Assembly (NCBI GenBank): GCA_024408905.1
Contig: JAKSUP010000025.1
Location: 1-11,009 of the forward strand
Direction: 5' to 3'
From: a bacterium
GTDB taxonomy: Bacteria > Cyanobacteriota > Vampirovibrionia > Gastranaerophilales > Gastranaerophilaceae
Length of the DNA stretch: 11,009 nt
The position numbers and the translations under genes were made by a program. A model generated the notes under the pieces. It did not search any database and was not told where the DNA came from. It was given only the letters and a program-made list of their open reading frames with translations. Shown piece after piece: positions 1 through 7,007 of this stretch (positions are counted from its first letter, which is position 1; each line of letters begins with the position of its first letter).

Positions 1-68
1 ATGTACCCGAACAGGAAGAACAATTAGATTTCATAGAGGACTATCAAGGTAATATAGAAGAACAATAA
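1..68 (+). CDS. 3' end of an unidentified acidic protein (partial)
   Basis: The third frame is open from the window edge (first full codon at base 3) to a TAA at 66-68. It encodes about 21 residues rich in Glu and Gln, ending in NIEEQ. The other two plus-strand frames stop by base 51. The acidic C-terminus resembles the composition of the acidic linkers encoded further along the window. Only one base separates this stop from the stop of the convergent ATPase gene, and no terminator hairpin is visible between them. Too little is present to name a family. That it is a real gene rather than a chance open stretch is an inference from the tight convergent junction. Confidence 0.45.
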   Translation, partial: VPEQEEQLDFIEDYQGNIEEQ

Positions 69-69
69 C

Positions 70-3042
70 TTATTTGTTTTCTTTTCTTAAAACTATTCCG
101 TTAAGCTTGCAGAATGATGTTAGAATGGATAAATCTTCTTTTATCTTCTTCTGTAATATTTCATGCCTAGCGACAATTGGAACATTTTTAGCCAATTGGA
201 ACATTTTTAATGCTTGTTTTATATAATCTCCTCTGGCGCCTGATTTAGGCAGAGCCAGTTCTTGGTATAATTTGGCGCATAGCAAATAAGCTTTTACTTG
301 TATTTGTTCAAGTCCAAAAAGTTTTGAAACAAAGACGGATTTTTCTATATAAACTTTAGCAGACTCAAAGTCTTGTTTTGCTAAATAAATTTCTCCGATT
401 AATTTGTTAAATAATGCTGTAAAGTAGTAGTTGTTGATACTTGGACCTTGTGCAATATCAAGTGCTTTTGTCGCAATATCAAGTGCAAATTGTGTTCCAT
501 TTGTAATTAGTTTGATTTCTGCAATTAAATACCAAGCTAATAATACCCCTGTAGAAACTTTTTCTTTTGCAAAGTAAGCAACTTGTTCTTCTAAAATTTC
601 TAAAGCTTTTTTTGTTTGGTTATTGTCTTTTAATATTTTAGCTAATAATGTTTTTAGAATATTTTTAGTAAATGTGTCATTTGTGTTATTGGCATAGGCA
701 GCTACATTAAATAATTCTGAGTGTAATGTGTTGTAATCTTTTTCAAAAAATTTATTTAAAATATCAATGAAATTCCACCTTGAAACTACAAACGCATCCA
801 TGCTATCCAAGGAATATTCTTTTAAAATATCTTCTAATATTGATTTTGAAGTTTCTATGTCACCTTTAATGGTGTGCGCAAGCGCAAGTAGTAAATTCAC
901 CTTACAGGTTAAGACGGGATCTTTGACATTATTTTTTTCTAAAATATCGTAAATGGTTTGTATTATCTCGAAAGCCTTACAATCACCTTGTAGAGTTAAA
1001 GTTTCTGCAAAATCAAAATATATGTCTAACCATATATTAAATAAATCATGTAATTTTATTTGCGATAGATTTTTGCCTTTTCCTAAGACTTTTTCTATTT
1101 CAGGTAGTAATTCGGTTTCGACAATATTAATGAGTTGTCCATAGTTACCCAGTCTTAATAGTGGTCTTATTTGTCTGGATTTAATTAATACTTTGCTAAA
1201 TCCCATTGTGTCAGGCAAATGGTTTAATACATTATCAACACACTCTATTGCTCCCCAATAGTTACCTGATTTCATTGAACAAGAAGCAATATATCCCAAA
1301 AGCTCTATGTGTAGCGCAGTTTCATGATCTTCAAGCATCATAATTGCTTTTTGTAAATACTCAAATGAAGCATTGTGGTCAATAGGTTCTAAGAGTTTTC
1401 CTACTCGCGTGTATATATTTTTCTTGACTTTTACGTAAAATTCGCTTGTTTTATTCTCGATTAATTTTAGTGCTTGTTTTTGCGTAATTATGTATAATCC
1501 AATATCACCGACATATGAAGCCTGTTTCATTAATAATGTCCATACATCGAAAGCTTGGTCGTTATTGTTGAGTTTTTGTACGATATATCCTAATAGTGCA
1601 ACAGATGATTGTTTATAGATGCTTAAAATTTCATAAAGAATATTGAGTATTTCTTCAAAGTTATTATCCAATTTTGTAATAGAAATGATAGCCTTCCATA
1701 AAAGTTTACTCTTAAATTCAAAAGCCAAGTTGTTTATCGGAACGATATATTTAGCATCTATAAGTTTCGATATAATTCGTTCAAATTCAGTAGGAGACAG
1801 ATTGTCAAAATGTTCAAGCATAGCAGGGTAAAATTTTTCTCCAAGAACGGACATTGCAGACAGGAACCTGTATGCGTGATAATCCTCATTTTTTAGTATT
1901 TCCAGCCTTAAATTGATAAGATTGTCAAATGTTGTGTATGGTTTTTCTTTAATATTGTTTTGGATTATATCATTTTGATATTGTATTATTTGTTCTAATA
2001 TTGCAGGATTTCCGTTTGAAATTTTGATGGCTTTTGTTGAAAGCACTCGCGTTACTTCTTGTTTGTAATTTTGTTTTATAAATGTTTCAATTTGTGTTTG
2101 CGTGAAAGGAGCGATAGCCAAATCTAAATAATTTTCTTCTGATAATTTTTGTGAATTAATTAAGCCCAGACCGGGTTTTGGTTCTGTGCATACTATTATG
2201 AATTTGCATCTTTCAAGCATATAGTCATCATTTAATAACTCTTTTATGAAATCATATGACATTCCATCAATCAGTTCGAAATTATCTATAATAAATACGA
2301 CTTTCATTTTTTCCACAATTGTGGCTAAAACTTTTTTTACTAAATCAAATGTTTTGGCTTTATTATAATAAATATTTTCATACTTATCTAAGTTATCAGG
2401 GTACAGAAGATTAAGTAAATCTATAATTTCAGAGTTTGTAAGTGATGGAAAATCCTGTTTGAAAAATTTTAGAGAATTCTTTTTTAGTTGCAGCGTGTCA
2501 GGACAGAAATTATTGATATTAAAAAATGTCAAAAGTATATCTTGAAAACACCCAAATGGTGACAATTGACTGATTTGTGTACAATTAGCCATCAGCCACA
2601 GAATATTATTATTCTTTAGTTCATTTATAGCAGAATTTAGGATTAAATTTTTACCACTTCCACTTTCTCCATTAATGGTTATAATTCTTGAGGCACTATT
2701 TCGTATACCTTCAATTAACTTTGACTTTACCTTTTGTTGGGAGTTCATTGATGCAAAATATATTGGTTGTATGCTTTCCTCTGTTTCTGCCAGATTGTTA
2801 TTTCCTTCATTTTCGTCATTAAAAATTGAACCACATTTTCTGCATTTAGTAGCATTTGGCCTGTTTGCAGCTCCACAATCTTTGCAAAATTTTATCAATA
2901 TCTTACCACAATTAGTACAAGATGTTGCCGTGATTTCATTATAGCTGCCACAATCTTTGCATAATAACCCTACTCTTGCCCCACAATGGCCACATTTTAA
3001 AGAATTATCTTCAATTTCTTGTTTGCATTTAGGACAGAGCAT
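70..3042 (-). CDS. Zinc-ribbon STAND-type ATPase with TPR-like tail
   Basis: This 990-aa protein is probably a cytoplasmic signalling ATPase. Residues 1-74 hold three zinc ribbons, each CX2C-X10-CX2C, with cysteine pairs at 3/6 and 17/20, 28/31 and 42/45, 53/56 and 67/70, an exact 25-residue period. An NTPase domain follows at about 96-380. It has a P-loop GESGSGKN (125-132), an SPFG motif (161-164), a Walker B strand VVFIIDNFE with Asp253, and a GNP motif (344-346) typical of STAND/AAA_16 ATPases. Residues 385-450 look like a winged helix. The rest, to about 970, is alpha-helical in TPR style. The P-loop is odd: Asn replaces the usual Ser/Thr after the Lys. The layout recalls the ATPase part of COG3899-type proteins, but no cyclase or kinase domain is attached. 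The gene is last of three in its operon. Its SD site AAAGGA (3053-3058) lies inside the last codons of the upstream gene, so translation is probably coupled. Partner and output are unknown. Confidence 0.85.
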   Translation of the reverse strand: MLCPKCKQEIEDNSLKCGHCGARVGLLCKDCGSYNEITATSCTNCGKILIKFCKDCGAANRPNATKCRKCGSIFNDENEGNNNLAETEESIQPIYFASMNSQQKVKSKLIEGIRNSASRIITINGESGSGKNLILNSAINELKNNNILWLMANCTQISQLSPFGCFQDILLTFFNINNFCPDTLQLKKNSLKFFKQDFPSLTNSEIIDLLNLLYPDNLDKYENIYYNKAKTFDLVKKVLATIVEKMKVVFIIDNFELIDGMSYDFIKELLNDDYMLERCKFIIVCTEPKPGLGLINSQKLSEENYLDLAIAPFTQTQIETFIKQNYKQEVTRVLSTKAIKISNGNPAILEQIIQYQNDIIQNNIKEKPYTTFDNLINLRLEILKNEDYHAYRFLSAMSVLGEKFYPAMLEHFDNLSPTEFERIISKLIDAKYIVPINNLAFEFKSKLLWKAIISITKLDNNFEEILNILYEILSIYKQSSVALLGYIVQKLNNNDQAFDVWTLLMKQASYVGDIGLYIITQKQALKLIENKTSEFYVKVKKNIYTRVGKLLEPIDHNASFEYLQKAIMMLEDHETALHIELLGYIASCSMKSGNYWGAIECVDNVLNHLPDTMGFSKVLIKSRQIRPLLRLGNYGQLINIVETELLPEIEKVLGKGKNLSQIKLHDLFNIWLDIYFDFAETLTLQGDCKAFEIIQTIYDILEKNNVKDPVLTCKVNLLLALAHTIKGDIETSKSILEDILKEYSLDSMDAFVVSRWNFIDILNKFFEKDYNTLHSELFNVAAYANNTNDTFTKNILKTLLAKILKDNNQTKKALEILEEQVAYFAKEKVSTGVLLAWYLIAEIKLITNGTQFALDIATKALDIAQGPSINNYYFTALFNKLIGEIYLAKQDFESAKVYIEKSVFVSKLFGLEQIQVKAYLLCAKLYQELALPKSGARGDYIKQALKMFQLAKNVPIVARHEILQKKIKEDLSILTSFCKLNGIVLRKENK

Positions 3043-3048
3043 TTTATT

Positions 3049-4191
3049 TTATTCCTTTACGACTCCTACAATTTTATCAAGGGCTAAGATTACATTTTCG
3101 CTTGAAATGTCAAGTAAATTTGAAATTTCTGCTACAGATTTATTTTGATTATATTTTAGGTTGTATACATCCAGAATCCTAAGATCTTTACTATTAGTAT
3201 TTAATTCTTGTAATTCTGTAATTATACTATTTGTATCATAGTCTGATTCAGCGTTATTAGGTGTAAATGCCAATTGGTCGTATTTTGGTGGAACAAATTC
3301 TCCATCCGATGTTTTTTTAGAATGTTCGTCTTGAATTTGTTCTGTATCGGTTTCTGTTGAATTTTCTGTAATTTCTTCTGCAAGCTCATCTGTTGTATCT
3401 TGTTCTTCGAGTAATTCATCGTTCACATTAATTTCTAACAAATCATCTTCATCGCTTGTATCTTCAATTAGACAATTGTCGGAACTATCGTCATCAAGTG
3501 TTTCATGCTCAGTCGTCCCATTTATCATCTTTTCAACAAGGTCATCATGAGATATGCTTGTTTGGATTTCTTCATCTTTGTCAAGTTCTTCCTCAAGAGT
3601 TAATTGTTCTTCAACAATCTCTTCAACAGGTTCTTCTTCAAGGATTAGTTGTTCTTCAACAATCTCTTCAACAGGTTCTTCTTCAATGATTGATTGTTCT
3701 TCAACAATCTCTTCAACAGGTTCTTCTTCAATGATTGATTGTTCTTCGACAATCTCTCCAACAGGTTCTTCTTCAAGGATTAATTGTTCTTCAACAATCT
3801 CTTCAGCAGGTTCTTCTTCAATGATTGATTGTTCTTCAACAATCTCTTCAACAGGTTCTTCTTCAAGGATTAGTTGTTCCTCAACGTCTTCCTTCTCAGT
3901 ATTTTTAGCTGAGTTCTCCATTCGCCTATGGATATTTTCTAAAGCCTGAACAACTTTTGTATCAGGACGTCTTGTTTCATGGTTTAATCGTCTTGGAACG
4001 GTTATTATTGCCGTTGAAACCATTTTGCTTAAATATGTCTCAATTGTATGGGCATCAGTTAATTCTTCAAGAATATTTCCGGCATGATTATAGACATCTT
4101 CAACAATTGCTTCTGTTATATCCTCCAAGCCGGGATATCTTCTGTGGTTTTTTATTAAATTTAAAATCGTATCGTAGTATTTTCTTTCCAT
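3049..4191 (-). CDS. Acidic tandem-repeat protein with C-terminal HTH-like end
   Basis: This 380-aa protein is not in a family I can name. Residues 1-90 form an ordered helical domain with a basic stretch (VPRRLNHETRRP, 65-76). Residues 104-208 are six near-perfect copies and one decayed copy of a 15-residue acidic unit, EEQ(LIL/SII)EEEPVEEIV. Residues 209-320 are acidic, low-complexity linker. Residues 337-380 look like a sigma-70 region 4-type or similar helix-turn-helix: LRILDVYNLKYNQNKSV, then AEISNLLDISSENV. I infer a regulator or adaptor whose two folded ends are joined by a long charged spacer. The gene follows the membrane protein by 11 bases and precedes the ATPase by 6, so the three are almost certainly co-transcribed. 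Its SD (GAGAAG) is weak. It could instead be a protein-protein adaptor that does not bind DNA. Confidence 0.8.
   Translation of the reverse strand: MERKYYDTILNLIKNHRRYPGLEDITEAIVEDVYNHAGNILEELTDAHTIETYLSKMVSTAIITVPRRLNHETRRPDTKVVQALENIHRRMENSAKNTEKEDVEEQLILEEEPVEEIVEEQSIIEEEPAEEIVEEQLILEEEPVGEIVEEQSIIEEEPVEEIVEEQSIIEEEPVEEIVEEQLILEEEPVEEIVEEQLTLEEELDKDEEIQTSISHDDLVEKMINGTTEHETLDDDSSDNCLIEDTSDEDDLLEINVNDELLEEQDTTDELAEEITENSTETDTEQIQDEHSKKTSDGEFVPPKYDQLAFTPNNAESDYDTNSIITELQELNTNSKDLRILDVYNLKYNQNKSVAEISNLLDISSENVILALDKIVGVVKE
3583..3882 (-). repeat. 45-bp in-frame tandem repeat
   Basis: Seven 45-bp units run in frame through the acidic-repeat gene; the last is diverged. Copies differ mainly at a block encoding LIL or SII, in the order LIL, SII, LIL, SII, SII, LIL, LTL. 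Single substitutions also give Ala for Val in copy 2 and Gly for Glu in copy 3. The high DNA identity suggests recent expansion by slippage or recombination, so copy number may vary between strains. The repeats are coding and have no spacers, so this is not a CRISPR array. Confidence 0.93.
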
Positions 4192-4202
4192 ATCTATCTT
4201 CT

Positions 4203-6161
4203 CTATAAACGAATTACAAGTACGGGATTCCCCTGCATATTATTAAATACATTCATATTAACATTCATATTAGTGTCAAGAACTTTTGATACAGTGTTCT
4301 TTATAGTTTGATCAATAGCTGCATCTCCACTGGATGCTGTTATATTTTTTACTTCAAATTTCAGTTTTGCCTTGTTATATTCAACTTCAACAGCTATTTT
4401 GTTTGTTATCGGAGGCTTGCTTAAAAGTAATAATTCTGTTTTTAATTCAAGCTGAATAACTTTCCCCATTCTTGTCAAATATCTTGTTGCAGTACTATTT
4501 GCGACATAAGATTGAGGAACTTCCCATTGCGTAGAAAGATTAGAAACAGAAATTGAGGCTCCTAAATTCCTTTCTATTTCAGGTATTGACAATGAATTAC
4601 CCTCATCCTTTGTTTCTACGTGTTTTTCATTTTCAACGGTTTCTATTGGCATTGCCTCATCAACTTTTTTATCCGGTACAACTTGATTTTCCTGTGGTAA
4701 GTTTTGTTCCGTTAACAATGTATCTGTAGATGGTGTTGATGTTACATATTTTGTATACCCAAAATACCCTAATCCGGCAATGACGGCTATTACACCAATA
4801 ATTGGTAATGCAGAAGACTTTTTATCACCATTTTTAGGCTCTTGGAAATTATCAATAGTTGCATCTGTTTTATTTTCAAAGAGCGTTTCTATAGATTCGT
4901 CATTTGACTCTTGAACCTGCGCAGGAGCATCTTCTAAATCATCTTCGGTTAGTTCGTTAGCGTTTGTTCTGTCTGTTTCGTATGCGTCTATGCTTGGCGT
5001 TGTTTCTGTTGTATATTCACTATTTTGTTCTTCTGGTAAATCATTGATAATTGAATCATCTTCTTTAACTTCAACTACAGCTTCTGTGATATCAGCTATG
5101 ACATTCTGGCTGTCATTTATCTCTTGTATTTCATTTGTGCTAATTTCTTCAGTTTCGTCTGCAATATCTAATACAGGTTCGTAGGATTGTTGTACCACAT
5201 CGTTTTCTTCATCATTTATGATACTATCCGTTTCTTCTGTGTCTATATCAAGTTCAATTTCTTCATTAGAAACTTCTTGTAATTCGTCTTGCAATTCTAA
5301 AGTTTCTATTGGTTCACTTTCGCTTAAATCATCCGGTTCTAAAGTTGAAATATTAGTATCTTCGACTTCTTCAAGTGAAAAATCTTCTTCGTCAATAGTT
5401 AAAGAATCTTCTTCAAGAGGTTCTGTCAAAACCAATTCATCTTCGGTATTATCATCCAGCATATTGTCTTCAGTTTCTGTACTGTTATCAATAATGTCTG
5501 TTTCTTCCGTTGTGTCTGAAATCGTTACAAAGTTAAAAATTTGCTTTGCTCGGGATGCATTTATTAGTTTTAATCGATATTGTTCTGAGTGAATTAGCGT
5601 TTTTATAAATTCAACGTCAGAATCCAATTTGTTGTCCAGAAAATCATAGATTGCTTCATCAATGTCTTCAGAAGTATCTGAAGAATCTTCGCATCCAATA
5701 TATGGTTCAATGTCATAAAATGATGTTAGAGAATCCTCTTTTATGATGTAAAAATCATCGTTAAAATCGCAAGTTGTGACGGCATCCGAACTTATAAAAC
5801 CGGTAACTGTAGCGTAATCTAATTCCGGTTCAAGTTTAATAAACATGTACGCAAGTGGTACTATATCGTTGTCTACATTGTATTTTGGAATACAGCATTC
5901 GTTTTCATCAAAATACACTCTCACATCTATGTATGAACCATTGACGTAAATATCGGATATATCAATTCTTTCCAAAATTTCGCTTACATTATGCAGACCG
6001 GATTTTACATCTACGTCATAATTCTCAAAATATTTCTTAGAAATTTTGGCTGCTATAGCATTCGCCATTGCCCTATTTCTAATATTAGGGTTGCTTATAA
6101 ACTTGCTGATGTTTTTTGCAAGTTCTATATCAATTGTATCAATAGTAATATTCTCATTCAC
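4203..6161 (-). CDS. Single-pass membrane protein, DUF1822-like N-terminus, possible TonB-C-like end
   Basis: This 652-aa protein is first in the three-gene operon. The start is GTG, fixed by SD AGGGAG (6171-6176) nine bases upstream. Residues 1-215 are a folded cytoplasmic domain. Its run of an Arg/Ala-rich helix, a CIPKYN segment, LAYMFIKLEPELD, a TGF strand and FYII-EDSL recalls cyanobacterial DUF1822; this match is from memory and tentative. Residues 216-440 are a very acidic low-complexity linker. Residues 451-469 (ALPIIGVIAVIAGLGYFGY) are one membrane helix; the preceding KNGDKK predicts N-terminus in, C-terminus out. After a linker, residues 526-652 form an extracytoplasmic domain. Its ITASSGDAAIDQTIKNTV stretch resembles the SSG-x-x-x-(L/I)D motif of TonB C-terminal domains. 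There is no N-terminal signal peptide, as expected for a type II-like single-pass protein. I infer a link between cytoplasm and envelope; the true function is unknown. Confidence 0.82.
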   Translation of the reverse strand: MNENITIDTIDIELAKNISKFISNPNIRNRAMANAIAAKISKKYFENYDVDVKSGLHNVSEILERIDISDIYVNGSYIDVRVYFDENECCIPKYNVDNDIVPLAYMFIKLEPELDYATVTGFISSDAVTTCDFNDDFYIIKEDSLTSFYDIEPYIGCEDSSDTSEDIDEAIYDFLDNKLDSDVEFIKTLIHSEQYRLKLINASRAKQIFNFVTISDTTEETDIIDNSTETEDNMLDDNTEDELVLTEPLEEDSLTIDEEDFSLEEVEDTNISTLEPDDLSESEPIETLELQDELQEVSNEEIELDIDTEETDSIINDEENDVVQQSYEPVLDIADETEEISTNEIQEINDSQNVIADITEAVVEVKEDDSIINDLPEEQNSEYTTETTPSIDAYETDRTNANELTEDDLEDAPAQVQESNDESIETLFENKTDATIDNFQEPKNGDKKSSALPIIGVIAVIAGLGYFGYTKYVTSTPSTDTLLTEQNLPQENQVVPDKKVDEAMPIETVENEKHVETKDEGNSLSIPEIERNLGASISVSNLSTQWEVPQSYVANSTATRYLTRMGKVIQLELKTELLLLSKPPITNKIAVEVEYNKAKLKFEVKNITASSGDAAIDQTIKNTVSKVLDTNMNVNMNVFNNMQGNPVLVIRL

Positions 6162-6170
6162 AGAAACACT

Positions 6171-6176
6171 CTCCCT
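6171..6176 (-). promoter_or_regulatory. Shine-Dalgarno site fixing a GTG start
   Basis: AGGGAG on the minus strand lies nine bases before the GTG at 6159-6161. The same 8-9 base spacing is seen at most other genes here, which supports GTG as the start of the 652-aa membrane protein. Confidence 0.75.
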
Positions 6177-6220
6177 AGCTTTAGCCTTTATATTAACATA
6201 TTAACAAAAAAAAATCCATA

Positions 6221-6249
6221 AGTTTACATTTTAATTTGACATATATCAA
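6221..6249 (-). promoter_or_regulatory. Sigma-70-type promoter of the three-gene operon
   Basis: On the minus strand, TTGATA (6249-6244, 5 of 6 to the -35 consensus) is followed by a 17-base spacer and TAAACT (6226-6221, 4 of 6 to the -10 consensus). Transcription would begin near 6214, giving a leader of about 50 bases before the GTG at 6161. The -35 box lies inside the FNR-like palindrome. Confidence 0.5.
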
Positions 6250-6250
6250 A
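6235..6250. promoter_or_regulatory. FNR-like palindrome between divergent genes
   Basis: TTTGACATATATCAAA is palindromic at 14 of 16 bases. Its core, TTGAC-ATAT-ATCAA (6236-6249), matches the Crp/Fnr-family FNR box TTGAT-N4-ATCAA at 9 of 10 defined positions. It carries a perfect TTGACA on the plus strand (6236-6241) and TTGATA on the minus strand (6244-6249), so a bound regulator would affect both the operon and the lytic transglycosylase. The plus-strand -10 is poor (for example AATCAT at 6260-6265), so the plus promoter is uncertain. AT-richness makes a chance match possible. Confidence 0.4.
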
Positions 6251-6325
6251 TAATAATTAAATCATTTAGTGTATTTGTTTGTGAAAAATTAAAGTCATGG
6301 GTTTTATTGCACGATATATATTTTG

Positions 6326-6331
6326 AAAGGA
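6326..6331 (+). promoter_or_regulatory. Shine-Dalgarno site deciding the transglycosylase start
   Basis: AAAGGA lies nine bases before the ATG at 6341. A longer reading from the TTG at 6323 would place this SD inside the coding region and leave no SD for the TTG, so the ATG is preferred. Confidence 0.8.
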
Positions 6332-6340
6332 TATATAATA

Positions 6341-7003
6341 ATGTTTTCATCAATGATACAAAATCTTTTATCTACGTCTGGTCAATCAAGTGCTATGCAG
6401 AGAGCGATACAGATGAAAAGTTATGCATCAAGACTGGATGCACAGTGGTCAGCTGTCCCAAAGGAAAGCTCTGTTCAAGGTAATCACAACACGGTTAGTT
6501 TTGATAGTGTTTTAAAATCCACAGCGAAAACGAAATTCGGAGACCTGTTAACAAATCCTTCAATGAGAGTTAATGCTCAAGTCTATAATGGCAAAAATAT
6601 AGCAGATAAAGGAGCTGTAAACAATACTATCGCAAAAATAAAAGAATTGGTTTCAAATGTGTCTAAAAAACACGGTGTTGATGAAAAACTTGTAAATGCA
6701 TTAATAAAACAAGAGTCAGGATTTAACCCAAATGCTAAATCTAGAGTTGGTGCAATGGGGTTGATGCAGTTAATGCCATCAACTGCAAAAAGCTTAGGGG
6801 TTACAAACCCTATGGACCCTGAACAAAATATTGAAGGTGGCGTTAAATATTTAAAATCTATGTTAAACAGATATAATGGAAATGTGGTTTTGGCTTTGGC
6901 AGCGTATAATGCCGGACCGGGTGCAGTCGATAAGTATGAAGATGTTCCACCATATAAAGAAACTCAAAATTACGTTAAGTCAATTCTTTCATCATATCTA
7001 TAA
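6341..7003 (+). CDS. Lytic transglycosylase (SLT domain, goose-lysozyme-like fold)
   Basis: This 220-aa protein should cleave the MurNAc-GlcNAc bond of peptidoglycan, leaving 1,6-anhydro-MurNAc ends. The catalytic domain spans about 95-220. It shows KQESGF with probable catalytic Glu125, the [10 protein letters not shown] motif (137-146), a short [13 protein letters not shown] helix, and [10 protein letters not shown] (187-196), all hallmarks of family 1 SLT enzymes. Residues 1-94 are a low-complexity, Ser/Lys-rich extension of unknown role. No signal peptide or membrane helix is visible, as in some flagellum-associated or clostridial relatives, so the export route is unclear. The gene is divergent from the membrane-protein operon and convergent with the 635-aa gene (4 bases between stops). 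Lying beside an envelope-spanning protein, it may belong to the same cell-wall process, but that is inference. Confidence 0.9.
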   Translation: MFSSMIQNLLSTSGQSSAMQRAIQMKSYASRLDAQWSAVPKESSVQGNHNTVSFDSVLKSTAKTKFGDLLTNPSMRVNAQVYNGKNIADKGAVNNTIAKIKELVSNVSKKHGVDEKLVNALIKQESGFNPNAKSRVGAMGLMQLMPSTAKSLGVTNPMDPEQNIEGGVKYLKSMLNRYNGNVVLALAAYNAGPGAVDKYEDVPPYKETQNYVKSILSSYL

Positions 7004-7007
7004 TCTT

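Noticed and set aside
3583..3882. Possible CRISPR-like repeat array
   Set aside because: Units are contiguous, have no spacers, stay in frame and encode a regular acidic peptide.
3554..3949. Ser-rich open frame on the plus strand
   Set aside because: It is the antisense reading of the Glu-rich 45-bp repeats; GAA/GAG-rich codons read backwards as TTC/TCT give Ser. No SD or independent coding signal.
5218..5592. Ser-rich 124-codon open frame on the plus strand
   Set aside because: Antisense reading of the acidic linker of the 652-aa membrane protein, again a composition effect.
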